A DNA stretch of 64,000 bases. Origin: Pseudoneurospora amorphoporcata. Taxonomy: Eukaryota > Ascomycota > Sordariomycetes > Sordariales > Sordariaceae. The stretch covers positions 124,001 to 188,000 of the forward strand of contig MU859096.1 of the NCBI GenBank assembly GCA_033297205.1, given 5' to 3'. Every line of letters begins with the position of its first letter. The stretch's first letter is position 1. Positions 10,682-21,078 of the stretch are shown here, piece by piece. A program made the translations under genes and the position numbers. The notes under the pieces are model-generated. The model ran no database searches. It worked only from the letters and a program-made list of their open reading frames with translations, and was not told the origin of the DNA.

Positions 10682-12608
10682 TTAGTGGTGGAACAGACGG
10701 GTGTTCTGCTCGACGAAAGTGATGCCGAGCTTCTCGGCGGTCTCGAAGACAGGACCGTCGTTCTGGCTACCGCTGGGAGCGGCAATGTACTTGACGCCGG
10801 AGCGAGCGGCGCGGTAGACATTGTCGATGAAGGGGAACTGACACATTTCTGTTAGTGATGCTAGCGCTGGCAGGCCATTCAAAAGAGGGTCAACTTACGA
10901 AAGCGTCAGAAGAGACGCAGACATCGGTGAGCTTGGAAAGCCACTCGTTCTTTTCCTGCTCGGTGAAAGCAGCAGGGACCTCCTCGAAGAAAGCCTCAAA
11001 CTGCTCGCGCTCAGGACCGTCCTTAGGGAGCTGACCGCTGACAAGAAGATCGATGGCATTGCTCTTGTCGGGACGCTTGGTACCCTTCTTCCACTTGATG
11101 CCAAGGACGCGGGGGTTGAAGCGCAACCACCAGTTGTCGGCCTTGTCACCAGCAAGACGAGTGCAGTGAATTCTGGACTGCTGACCGGCACCCAAGCCGA
11201 CTACCTGGCCTCTAGCAGCGTAGCAGACTGAGTTGCTCTGTGTGTACTTGGCGACAATGGTGGCGATGGTGAGATCGCGCTGAGCGCTCTCGGGGAGAGT
11301 GCCATCCTTGGGGGTGATGATGGTGGAGAAGGTCTGGGGGGAGATCACAACGTCGTTGCGGCCCTGGGCGAGGGTGACACCGAAGACGGTGCGGGTCTCG
11401 CTCTTGCTGGGCTCGAACTCGGGGTCAACCTGGAGCACGAGGTAACGACCACCCTTCTTCTTCTTGAGGATCTCGGCGGCGGCGGGCTCGAAGCCGGGCG
11501 CGATAACACCATCCGAAACCTCCTTGCTAATGATGGTAGCGGTAGGGACATCGACAACGTCGCTGAGGGCGATCATGTCACCGAAGCTGCTCATGCGATC
11601 GGCACCACGGGCGCGGGCATAGGCCTGGGCAAGGGGAGAGGACTCGATACCGGGGATATCATCGACCATGTAGACCTTGCGCTCGTCGGCAGTCAACTCA
11701 AGGCCAATGGCAGCACCGGCGGGAGAGACGTGCTTGAAGCTGGCGGCGGCGGGCTTGCCGAGAGCCTTCTTGAGCTCCTTGACGAGGGGCCAGGCGTTGA
11801 GGGCATCGAGAAGATTGATGTAGCCGGGGGCACCGTTGACAACGGTGAAGGGAAGCTTGCCCTCCTTAACGTAGGCAGCAGCAGGCTTCTGGTGGGGGTT
11901 GGCACCATAACGGAGAGGGAGGTACTGGAGACCCTGGCCAGCATACTGCTTGCGGAAGAAGTCGGAGATGGCAGCATCGTAGTCGGCGGTGTGCTCGAAG
12001 GCCTTGAGGGCATAGAGCTGACGGCTGGAGTCCTTGATCTCGCCAGATTCGAGCTCCTTGAGGAACTCGGCGTAGTCGTTGGGGTCGCTCAGGATGGTAA
12101 CACGAGCGTGGTTCTTGGCGGCGGCGCGGATAAGGGTAACGCCGCCAATATCGATCTCCTCAACGGCCTCGGGGACGGTGACGTTGATCTTGGCCACAGT
12201 ATCCTTGAAGGGGTAGAGGTTGCAGATGACATAGTCGACCTTGTCAATGTTCTGCTCAGCGAGGTCCTTCTCGTCCGAAGCGAGCTCGCGGGCGAGGATA
12301 CCGGCGTGAACAGCGGGGTGGAGGGTCTTGACGCGACCGCCCAGCATCTCGGGGGCCTTGGTGATGGCCGATATATCCCTATTACGCAGAAAGAAGAGCT
12401 GTCAGCGCGCTGTCGCACAATGGTTTCGATATAAACGGGTCGACACGAGGGATCCTTACTCGACAGGGAAGCCAGACTCCCTGATCATCTTGGCGGTACC
12501 GCCAGAGGCGAGAATGCGGACATTGTGCTGGACGAGGCCCTTGGCCAGGTCGAGGAGCCCGGTCTTGTCGTAGACCGACACAATGGCGATTCTCTGGTGG
12601 GCAGCCAT
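10682..12608 (-). CDS. ade16/ade17: Bifunctional AICAR transformylase / IMP cyclohydrolase
   Basis: Minus-strand exons 12608-12460, 12378-10899 and 10837-10682 give 594 residues, the usual length. The protein catalyses the last two steps of de novo purine synthesis (AICAR to FAICAR with 10-formyl-THF, then cyclisation to IMP) in the cytosol. The N-terminal MGS-like cyclohydrolase domain begins RIAIVSVYDKTGLLDLAKGL and includes the SGGTAKMI phosphate site. PEMLGGRVKTLHPAVHAGIL lies just after intron 1. The transformylase domain carries the catalytic Lys-His in SFKHVSPAGAAIG, PLRYGANPHQKPAA, GQQSRIHCTRLAGDKAD and SSDAF joined to FPFIDNV by removal of the 61-nt second intron. It ends in LFHH, as is usual. 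The first intron is 81 nt. C/G-ending codon bias suggests high expression and explains long antisense ORFs. Confidence 0.96.
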
Positions 12609-13460
12609 TGCGAACCACTTTCTTGCGACCGAGGAGACGCGGGGAGGAAATGGTGGTCGGGGAAGGCGAAGGAAGGCTTGTCTGAGGTAGAACAGCGTGA
12701 TCGTTGCTACTACTCTTGTTGTTGTTGCAAGGGAAAGGGAAGCGAGGGAGCTCAAGAAGTGGCAGGGCCTTTGGAATTTCAAGTCGACAGCTCCTCGCCC
12801 GAGTACAGTCACAGTCACAGGTGAAGGTCTGGTGGAGAAGGCAGAGTGGAGGGAAGCAGAGTGGGACTTGCGATCGCGACCCGTAAACTCAATCACATCA
12901 TGGAGGGGTCGGAATTATTTCTTCGTGGTAGGGTTGGCCTATGGCGGGCTCGGGCGGAGGTAAGAATGGCTGTTAACGGCGAGTGAAGGTCCCTCCCGAG
13001 TGGGCCCTTCAGCGCGCCGGTTCGGACGCTAGCCCCGCAATCTGCGCAGGGAGGCCCTGTCCGATAATTCTCGGGTACAGTTTTTCACCAGAGAAGTGCA
13101 AATTGCCGCACTACAAGAAATTGTGTTTCTGTCGTTTCTCAACTCTCGTGAACCGTTTTCTGCCTTGTTTCTTCTTTCGTTGAACTCTCCCACGAACGTT
13201 ATGTCAGTATGTTTCCAGCCGCCGTTGCTCCTGCATTCCTCAAAGAAGTGGAAGAAGGACAGACTTCCTGCAAAAGGCTCGTGCGTGTGTCCTGTCGTCC
13301 TAATCTTTTTCCCCCGTCGGCTGTGGGTTGTGCGTCGACGATCACGACTGCCAGTTACAGGTGCACAGGCCGATCGCCAGCTGCAGGCGGCACGGGCAAG
13401 AGTGCGCTGTAGCTTCTACCCAACGTGCGCTACAGGTGTAGAGGCCCCCTAAACCCGGGC
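12609..13460. other. Upstream region between ADE16/17 and the U6 gene
   Basis: Contains the ADE16/17 promoter on the minus strand and, at its right end, the promoter region of the U6 snRNA gene. GC-rich; only unbiased short ORFs. Confidence 0.45.
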
Positions 13461-13467
13461 TTATAAG
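13461..13467 (+). promoter_or_regulatory. TATA element of the U6 snRNA gene
   Basis: TTATAAG lies about 22-28 nt upstream of the first bases recognisable as U6, the position expected for a Pol III U6 TATA box bound by TFIIIB. The 5' end of the RNA is not fixed by sequence alone, so the distance is approximate. Confidence 0.6.
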
Positions 13468-13482
13468 GGGTAGGCTTTGCTT

Positions 13483-13650
13483 GGACTTTCGCCCTTCGGG
13501 GCAATTTGGTCAATGTAAGGCTTTCCTGGTCTCGTGGTCAAGCGGTATGATGTGATGCTAACAAAATCAACAGTTGAAACGATACAGAGAAGATTAGCAT
13601 GGCCCCTGCACTAAGGATGACACGCTACTCAAAGAGACGCTACCAATTTT
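13483..13650 (+). ncRNA. U6: U6 spliceosomal snRNA, interrupted by a 59-nt intron
   Basis: Exon 1 (about 13483-13514) has the 5' hairpin GCCC-TTCG-GGGC followed by AATTTGGTCAAT. Exon 2 (13574 to about 13650) continues TTGAAACGATACAGAGAAG with the ACAGAGA box at 13584-13590, the AGC catalytic triad at 13596-13598, the CCCCTGCACTAAGGATGACA internal stem-loop and a terminal T-run. Joining the exons restores GGTCAATTTGAAACGATAC, the same order as in yeast U6. The insert at 13515-13573 starts GTAAGG, has TGCTAAC at 13556-13562 and ends AACAG, so it is a normal spliceosomal intron. It sits about 10 nt before the ACAGAGA box. The RNA pairs with the 5' splice site, U4 and U2 and forms the spliceosome's catalytic core. 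U6 introns are known from fission yeast and scattered other fungi. Exact ends are estimates. Confidence 0.93.
13535..13545 (+). promoter_or_regulatory. A-box-like Pol III element inside the U6 intron
   Basis: TGGTCAAGCGG fits the tRNA-type A box (TRGYNNANNNG) better than the exon sequence TTTGGTCAAT just before the intron. It lies in the spliced-out part, so it could serve TFIIIC binding without affecting mature U6. Function is inferred from position and match only. Confidence 0.5.
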
Positions 13651-13653
13651 TTT
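13647..13653 (+). terminator. Pol III terminator of U6
   Basis: A run of seven T immediately follows CTACCAA at the end of the U6 sequence. A second six-T run at 13659-13664 could act as backup. Confidence 0.8.
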
Positions 13654-13777
13654 GTAGATTTTTTCTGGTGCTAACAGGTTACCTCTTTATCGTATGCAAT
13701 GCCGGTTCAAGGTGCACAGAATGATAAATTAGGGCCTGCTTCCTAGACCATCTTGTTGGCTGAGGCCGGGAGGTGGA

Positions 13778-13788
13778 GGGTTCGAATC
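13778..13788 (+). promoter_or_regulatory. Downstream B box of the U6 gene
   Basis: GGGTTCGAATC contains GGTTCGAATC, a near-perfect tRNA-type B box, about 125 nt beyond the U6 terminator. No tRNA fits around it because the flanks do not form a T stem. In budding yeast SNR6 an extragenic B box sits about 120 bp downstream and recruits TFIIIC; the layout here is the same. Confidence 0.65.
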
Positions 13789-13809
13789 TTGTTCGCGACA
13801 TCCTTTTTT

Positions 13810-14504
13810 GGTATTTTTCTTGACGCGTAATATCACCTATCAGCTTGACCAACGAAGACCGCAGAGAGTAGGGTGATCATCGAATAATTCAAAGACACCT
13901 TTAGACAATGTTGCTTGTGCCATGATTTTCTACGTCCATGCCAATGATGGGACTCTTCTGTGTACTTTGACGACGATAATCTTAGAGCGTAAACATGCGG
14001 TCTTTAGCGCCCTTTCTATTACAACCGACGAGCCGTAGCTAATCTCAGAAGGCATGGATCGGAACTGTGTTTGACTCACCACTAGAGAGCGCATCTGACG
14101 GACCAACATGATGCCGTGAGCTGAGCTGAAGCATCTCGTTTTATGCGATGATGTAGCCGGTATCGGTGGAGAAAGAATGGGTAGGTCTCAAGAACAACAG
14201 ATCAAAATCACTGCAACTGGTCATATAGAATACATCCTGGGAAATGCTCTCCGTATAGTCCATTATACGACATGTATTGTTCATATTTAGACACACATAT
14301 AACTATATGCATTCATCAACCCGGAACCATAAACGACTACCCTCCCAATGCCTTCCAACGTCCTGTTACCCAGCCCATAACCATGCAATGCAACAAAAGA
14401 GGAGAATAAGTGTAACAAACAAGGTGCAGGGAAGATACAACTGGCGAGTAAAGACAGCTCCTCGTCAATATCAACCTGTAACCAGATCAGCAGCATCAAC
14501 CACT
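13810..14504. other. Intergenic between U6 and HSP78
   Basis: Nothing recognisable apart from the 3' flank of HSP78. A long antisense ORF entering from the right is a shadow of HSP78. Confidence 0.5.
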
Positions 14505-16952
14505 TCACGCCTCAGCGGCAGCCTGAGCCTCACTATCACCGTCAGCGGCTGGCGGCTGCTCCTGCTGCTTCGCATAGACATTCAGTCCGCTCCTGTCCTC
14601 CTTGATCTCCACCACCGCATTAGCACCCGTCTTGATCTGTCCGCGAATAATCTTATCCGCAAGCCCATTGCCAATCTCGGTCGTGATGAGGCGGTTAAGC
14701 GGACGAGCGCCAAACTTGGGATCGTAACCCCTCTCCGCCAACCACTGACGGACCTCGTCGGGGACCGTGAGCGTGATGCGGCGATCGTTGAGCCGCTCCT
14801 GGAGCTCGCGGATGCGAATATCGACAATATCCCTGAGCGCCTCGAGGGCGAGACGCTTGAAGATGATGAACGAGTCGATGCGGTTGAGGAACTCGGGCGG
14901 GTACTGGGATGCAACGACGTCCATGACGGCCTTCTTGACGTCAGGGTGTATGTCGCCGTCTTCCGTCTCCTTGTAGGAGACCAGGGGGTTGGCGTCAACG
15001 AGGATGTCGGCGCCGAGGTTGGAGGTGAGCACGATGATGGTGTTCTTGAAGTCGACCTTGTGGCCCTGGGCGTCGGTCAGGTAGCCCTCGTCGAGGACTT
15101 GAAGGAGCAGGGCCGAGATGTCCCGGTGTGCCTTCTCGAACTCGTCGAAGAGGAGGACGGCGTACGGCTTGCGGCGGACGGCCTCGGTCAGCTGGCCGGC
15201 GTCTTCGTAGCCTACGTAGCCGGAGGGAGCACCGATCAGGCGCGAGATGGTATGCTTCTCTTGGAACTCGCTCATGTCGAAGCGCACCACGGCGGACTCG
15301 GTCGAGAAGAGGAAGCCGGCGAGCTTCTTGCATAGCTCGGTCTTGCCGACGCCGGTGGGGCCGAGGAAGAAGAAGGATGCCAGGGGGCGATTCTCGCCGC
15401 TCAAGCCGGCTCTTTGCATTCTCACTGCGTCGGCGACCGCCTTCAGGGCCTCGTCCTGGCCGCGAACAGATTCGCGGAGGATGTCCTCCATGTGGATCAG
15501 TCTCTCCATGTGACCGCTTGATAGCTTGGAGATCGGAATGCCGGTAATTCTGGAGACGACATTGGCGATGTCATCAGCTGTGACGGAATCGTGGATAAGG
15601 GTGTCGTTGCCGGTAGGTCTTTCGCCGTCCTTGGGCAACTGCTTTTCGAGGTTTGGAATGACGCCAAACCTCAACTCCGAAGCCCTGCCGAAGTTACCGG
15701 TTCTCTGAGCTTGCTCCAGTTCGATGCGGGCTTTGTCAAGCTCTGCCTGGGTTTGCTTGATCTTGTCAATTTCGGCCTTCTCCTTCTCCCACTTCTCCGT
15801 CAACACAGCGACTTCATCTTGGAACTTCTTTAGGTCAGCCTCGAGCTTTTCGCGACGCTCAACGCTGGCAACATCCTTCTCCTTTCGTAGACTTTCCAGC
15901 TCGATCTGAATGGTCATGATCTTCTGGTCCAACCGTTGGATGTCGTCAGGCTTGCTTTCTTGCTGTAGACGAAGTGAACTGGCGGCTTCGTCCATCAAGT
16001 CGATGGCCTTATCGGGAAGAAAACGGTCGGTGATGTAGCGGTTGGAATAAGCCGCGGCGGCGACCAGGGCGCCGTCGGTGATACGGACACCATGGTGAAC
16101 TTCGTACTTCTCCTTAATACCGCGTAGGATGCTGATGGTATCCTCTACTGTCGGCTCGCTGACAAGGATGGGCTGGAAGCGGCGAGCCAGGGCAACATCC
16201 TTCTCGATCTGACGATATTCGGCCAAGGTGGTGGCACCGCAGCACTGAAGCTCGCCTCTGGAGAGAGCTGGCTTCAGGAGGTTCGATGCATCGATAGAGC
16301 CTTCGGCCTTTCCGAGACCAAGGAGAGTATGGAGCTCGTCGATAAAGAGGATAACCTCTCCGTTGGCTTGTTGCACCTCGGTCAGGACCTTCTTCAGCCG
16401 TTCCTCAAAATCACCCCTGAACTTGGCGCCTGCAATGAGAGATCCGAGATCGAGACTAATGACCCTCTTGTTCTTGATGCTTTCTGGCACCGCGCCCTTC
16501 ACAATCTCCAGCGCAAGACCCTCGAGGATGGCAGTCTTGCCGACACCGGCATTTCCGATGAGCACCGGGTTGTTCTTGGTCCTCCGCGACAGAATTTGGA
16601 TGGTTCTCTGGATTTCGGCTGATCTACCGATGACGGGATCGAGCTTTCCATCTCGTGCTCTGGCTGTCAAGTCGATACCGTATTGTTCCAATGCTGGTTT
16701 CTCCTCGTCGGCCCCGAGGTTCATGCGATGGGTACCGCCTGGAGGGTGTGGTCTGCCATTGGCATATGATCGTGTCGCTATTGTGGGAAGAAGACGGAGA
16801 GCACTGGCTAGAGGGGTGGCATGGAGTGCCGGTATAGTTGCACCCAGCGCGGGTACCCGGGGAAACTGGCGTGTTGTTCGCGGGAGAGAGGCCCTCGACG
16901 CCTCACTGATGCGCCGAGTGGCAGTCGACAGCAATTGGCGCCTTGTTTGCAT
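14505..16952 (-). CDS. hsp78: Mitochondrial ClpB-type disaggregase Hsp78
   Basis: A single exon of 815 residues. The first 60 or so residues are rich in Arg/Ser/Thr/Ala and lack acidic residues except one Glu (MQTRRQLLSTATRRISEASR and onward), typical of a matrix-targeting presequence. AAA domain 1 has Walker A GNAGVGKT at residues 133-140 and Walker B VILFIDE. A long coiled-coil middle domain (about 330-450) follows, as needed for Hsp70 cooperation. AAA domain 2 has Walker A GPTGVGKT, Walker B AVLLFDEFEKAH and sensor-2 FGARPLNR. The N-terminal Clp substrate domain of cytosolic Hsp104/ClpB is missing, which is normal for Hsp78. It resolubilises aggregates in the matrix together with mitochondrial Hsp70. 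Possible heat-shock elements lie upstream. The 352-residue ORF on the opposite strand is a codon-bias shadow. Confidence 0.95.
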   Translation of the reverse strand: MQTRRQLLSTATRRISEASRASLPRTTRQFPRVPALGATIPALHATPLASALRLLPTIATRSYANGRPHPPGGTHRMNLGADEEKPALEQYGIDLTARARDGKLDPVIGRSAEIQRTIQILSRRTKNNPVLIGNAGVGKTAILEGLALEIVKGAVPESIKNKRVISLDLGSLIAGAKFRGDFEERLKKVLTEVQQANGEVILFIDELHTLLGLGKAEGSIDASNLLKPALSRGELQCCGATTLAEYRQIEKDVALARRFQPILVSEPTVEDTISILRGIKEKYEVHHGVRITDGALVAAAAYSNRYITDRFLPDKAIDLMDEAASSLRLQQESKPDDIQRLDQKIMTIQIELESLRKEKDVASVERREKLEADLKKFQDEVAVLTEKWEKEKAEIDKIKQTQAELDKARIELEQAQRTGNFGRASELRFGVIPNLEKQLPKDGERPTGNDTLIHDSVTADDIANVVSRITGIPISKLSSGHMERLIHMEDILRESVRGQDEALKAVADAVRMQRAGLSGENRPLASFFFLGPTGVGKTELCKKLAGFLFSTESAVVRFDMSEFQEKHTISRLIGAPSGYVGYEDAGQLTEAVRRKPYAVLLFDEFEKAHRDISALLLQVLDEGYLTDAQGHKVDFKNTIIVLTSNLGADILVDANPLVSYKETEDGDIHPDVKKAVMDVVASQYPPEFLNRIDSFIIFKRLALEALRDIVDIRIRELQERLNDRRITLTVPDEVRQWLAERGYDPKFGARPLNRLITTEIGNGLADKIIRGQIKTGANAVVEIKEDRSGLNVYAKQQEQPPAADGDSEAQAAAEA

Positions 16953-17186
16953 TTCTAGAACTCGAATTCGTGTTTTATTTTAGAGCAGCGACTAGTCTAG
17001 ATTGCAACAATGATTGTAGAGAGTATGAGCCGAGGGTCAAGTATGTCTTGGTTTATATGCCCTGACGTAGTGCCACTGACCGTTGACATAGATGGAGCTC
17101 GAAAGCTCTCGCAACTTCCAGTGGCAAGCTGGGGTGAAGCTGTCATCCATTACATATTCAGTTGCTCCTTATCTTATCGAAGCTTC
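16953..17186 (-). promoter_or_regulatory. Possible heat-shock elements upstream of HSP78
   Basis: TTCTAGAA directly before the start codon (16953-16960) and GAAGCTTC at 17179-17186 fit the inverted GAA/TTC spacing bound by Hsf1 (two bases between units). Each is only a two-unit site, so this is tentative. Confidence 0.3.
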
Positions 17187-18494
17187 CACTCCATCCCGGT
17201 CAGTTCGGTGGGTTTCTGGGCCTGTGGTCTGTGCACCGTTGATATTTAATGGCCAGGAAATTTTTCTTATGAAATATTTCCCAATTTGGTCCTTCGTGTG
17301 CAACCGCCGCGCGGAACGGCGTGATTGCGAATGGCTTCAGATGGGGAACAAAATCTGGTTATACCGGACATCTACTCCGGCATGATCTGTTATTAGTGTA
17401 AGTTCTGGCATTTGGTTGATATTCACTTTCCCTACAACTCCCACCGGCCGGTGGTACTCCCACGCCCATTCCATGATGATCGAATTGGTCCGTGTTACCA
17501 AGCAGACTTAAGACCTCTGCAGATGACGACGAAACCAGCCTCTGTGCGACTCTGACCCTTTTAGCACTTCATTCAAATTTGAATCTCTTGAGACTCTTTA
17601 CTGCTCCCGAGCTAACCTATACAAGTCAACAGTCGTGCCTTTGCGCATGTCGAGTGCTTGTCCAATCAAGCAGCTCAGCTGAAGTTGGAGTTGGCAACCT
17701 ACGGAGCCCTTCCTCCTTCATCGCCGATCATCCGGTGCGTTATTTTGCTGGAGAGGGCACGGAAGTGGCTGCAGTATGTGACTAGCTTCAAAAGTTGACG
17801 GATTAGTGAGACTCTGCTATAATGTACATGGTGTTTCCTTCGGTTGCTCAAGGCCTATTCTGGATGCCGGTGACTGTGTGAACTGTGAATGTAGCGAAAG
17901 TCTGTAGAACGCATGCAACATGTCCGGATTTCTCCTGTACATACCCCAATGAACTGGTTTCCCTCGATGGGACGTCTTGATGCCTCTGGCATTTCCAACA
18001 TGAGGGGCTGGACTGCGAAACCTTGCACAGGACCTTTTATCAAGGGTTTCTCTTTCTGAATCTTTTATCCTTGTTACCAATGCCAGTGCAAAATAAGCTG
18101 CACGAGACTGCATGCTCAATATGCCCTTGGGGAGTTGGGACATATGATGATGCAGCTGGCGAATGGGATGAAGGTTTCGCCGCACCACAACCCCCAAGTA
18201 AGGTATGCATTCTTGTATCGGGTTAGGGTTGTGCATGGCTTCTCGAAGGTCGAAGCCCGCCCCGCGTTCAAGCGCACTGCTGGGGAATGCCAAACGTTGT
18301 AGCGTCTATCCCGCCTAGCAACGCTTGATGCTAGTGGCCATTGACAGTTTGACATCCAGACCTTAAGCCTCACTCGTTTTCAAAGACAGCGACGCGACTT
18401 GAGACGCGTCGACATATAGACACATACTCAGTTCCAACTAGCACACTTTTCGACTTCAAACTGTCCGAGAAGGCACCTGTGCCAAGTCGAAAAC
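17187..18494. other. Intergenic between HSP78 and PSF1 (divergent promoters)
   Basis: Only short, unbiased ORFs. No RNA gene or repeat was noticed. Confidence 0.5.
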
Positions 18495-19278
18495 ATGCCC
18501 ATGTACGGTGACTTGGGCAACAAACTGGTTTGTACAAGCTCACTGCGTCCTCCCTGGATACCGGCTACAATCCCTAACACCATCACCAGGTCCAACACGC
18601 CAAGAGGACACAGAACTTAAGCCATCTTCCACCTTACCAGACCGAGCTTGTCCGCGCAGTGGCCCGAGAAATCCGAGATCTTGACAAGGACGTCGCCATC
18701 TTACTCGAACCTTTTCAGGGGTCCTTTGATCCTTCCGCGGAACAGGCTACCGCATGCACGCTGCTGGTCAACCACCTTTCTATGCGGAGGAACAAGCGCT
18801 GTCTGCTCGCCTATCACCGAACACGAACAGACAAGCTCGAGGAGCTGGTATGGAATGGAGCCGATGTTCTCGATCTTGCCGGCCAGACGACAGGAGCACC
18901 CAAGGGCGTGGCGGATGGAAATGAGGGAAGCGGGACCACCAGCAGTCTGAGCCCCCAGGAAGAGGATTACTTTCGTCAGTTCGGAGATTTGTTGGCCCTC
19001 TACAAAGGCCAATGGACAGATATCGATCTCACAGGCAGTCTTGAACCCCCACGGGACCTCTTCATCGACGTTCGAGTACTGAAGGATGCGGGGGAGATCC
19101 AAACCGAATATGGGTAAGCTACGCTATAGACGGAGGAGTATATGATGGCATGTCATTCCAGGCTAACCGCCATATGCCTAAAAGGGCGATCAATCTGACC
19201 AAGAACAGTCAATTCTATGTCCGGCAAGGAGATGTCGAGCGTCTGATAGCGCAGGGATATTTGCAAAAGCTGGGTTGA
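18495..19278 (+). CDS. psf1: GINS complex subunit Psf1
   Basis: Three exons (18495-18527, 18590-19113, 19185-19278) encode 216 residues, the family's usual length. Psf1 is part of the GINS tetramer, which with Cdc45 and Mcm2-7 forms the CMG replicative helicase. The first exon holds only MPMYGDLGNKL. The conserved block then continues VQHAKRTQNLSHLPPYQTEL across the 62-nt intron. Helical A-domain motifs follow (LLVNHLSMRRNKRCLLAYH), and the small C-terminal B-domain (DLFIDVRVLKDAGEIQTEYG, INLTKNSQFYVRQGDVE, GYLQKLG) is completed only by splicing the 71-nt second intron. Translation may start at either of two in-frame ATGs (18495 or 18501); MYGDLGNKL is the commoner family start. Confidence 0.94.
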
Positions 19279-21078
19279 ACGATACCAGCCTGACAGGTTT
19301 CGAGATCAGAGTTTGTTGCTGCAGACCAGCAATCAATCACCGCTATCGGCAGCGGGGGGCGACAGAACAAACAACTCCCTCGCTTTTTCCAGACCATTAA
19401 TGGTGTGGCCCTTGGGATCAGTACCGAAGCGAAAGTGACGAGTGCAACGGGGCAACGGCAGGTTAAATCGAAGGACAGGCCATCCAGGAAGCCATTTGCA
19501 ATGGTCATTATCAACAGCCAGCCGGGTGAGGGAACGCAGAGGACCAACTCGGAAGGCTTGCGCGGCATACAGAGCTGACGAGTCCTTGCACCACGATGAC
19601 GGCAAAAGGTAACTTGAACCTAATATTTCCAGTCTACACGGGGCATCGACTTACCATCTACTCTTTTCAATGGCTGGACCATTGCTGAAGGACAGTAGAA
19701 GTGCTTGCATGGAACAAGGGACTATGAGCCCACCACCAGGCGGGAGCTCAGCCTGTAGGGTGCAGGAAGGATGCCAGAAAGGTTATCTTGACGGGCAGAC
19801 CATTGATTCAGGAACCCGAACGACGGCTCAGGACGGCGGACGTCAAGGCTACATTGAGTGGCAGCCAGCAAGGGGTTTCACATGGACCATCCAATTTTTA
19901 CCAACCGGTGGCCAAGTTCTCTGGCATGGCAACACTGTTTGTGGCGGCTGAAAACACTTTTCCTCGCTGCTTCGTTGATAGCAGGTACTTGTACTGAGAG
20001 GCAACTCGAGCAAAGAGAATGAAGAGACACTGAACATTCCAATATGTCAAACTATAGCAACTGTTGCCCATGTGAAGAAGGAGACGAGAATAGTAATAGC
20101 GTTGTGTAAACTTTTTGATAGTTCATTGCCATGTGCTCGCTGTCGCTCAGTCTGTCACACGTGGAGCAAGATTGACAGTTGCTGGGATGTGTGTTCAATT
20201 TGTTTACACCAAAGAGAAACCAATTCGCACTGGGGAGGCTCTGCGAATGGTGGAACATGGATTGCATCATGCAGATGACGCCTTTCCCTTCCAACGGCCT
20301 CAACCCCACCATGCCCAGCCAAAAACTACGAGTCCAGACCACCCAAACAGCAACTCCTAGTACCTATCATCGGCTTCAACTGATCATGGACCGTACCAGT
20401 TCTGGTTCAGCGGTTCTCCTCCGGCGCTACGACGGGACGACATGGAAACCCCGAACCATTTGGAGTTTATGGAGTGCTATCCCTGTTAGGCTCAAGTCTT
20501 TGCAGGCGGGGCGGCCAAAGAATTCCAGCCGGATGCAACATGGCGTGGTCGGTGCTTGCGTGTTGCTGGACATCAACCGATGAGATTTGCTCCATAGAAT
20601 TTTTGCTTCTAACCTCCTGCATTCCTCGAACCGCCTCCAGAGCTGAGGTGGACGGACCTTTTACGATAGCTCGGCCTTTCCACTTTATCCTAGGATACTT
20701 GTCACGTTCTCTTCTGTTCACGCACACCTACATACATGTATGCATCAGAGGAGGTGCTGTATTTTCTGTACTGATCTTGAATCTTGTTACGTTCCTTCCC
20801 GTCCTCCCGCTCTCCAGTCACATTGCTTTCCCGCATTGACGTGCTTTTACTCGCTTCCACATCACATCATCCTTCTCAGTCTACACCACATCGCAGTTCA
20901 GCTGGCAGGCAAGCATTAGGTTGCTCGGTACTCGTCAACTCCCACACGTACAGTCAGTGACGGCATCTTGCACCTCCCTCACCTGTCACCTCGGACTTCT
21001 CGAGACGACCCGACGGCTTATCAACTGCCGTTGCCTCTCGGTAGCATCCTGTAGGGTGTTGCGTCTTTGCGACCCCTC
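19279..21078. other. Intergenic between PSF1 and the VSB1-like gene
   Basis: A long upstream region whose last 400 bases are CT-rich leader-like sequence. I see no additional gene; ORFs up to 134 codons lack coding bias. Confidence 0.45.

Noticed and set aside
11730..12434. 234-codon ORF on the plus strand
   Set aside because: Antisense shadow of ADE16/17 caused by codon bias.
13771..13808. Possible tRNA gene around the B box GGTTCGAATC
   Set aside because: The bases beside the TTCGAAT loop do not form a five-pair T stem, and there is no matching acceptor stem or anticodon arm at tRNA distance. The A-box partner is 243 bp upstream inside the U6 intron. It fits better as the U6 downstream B box.
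14277..15335. 352-codon ORF on the plus strand
   Set aside because: Antisense shadow of HSP78 with no motif of its own; most of its length lies within the conserved AAA domain 2.
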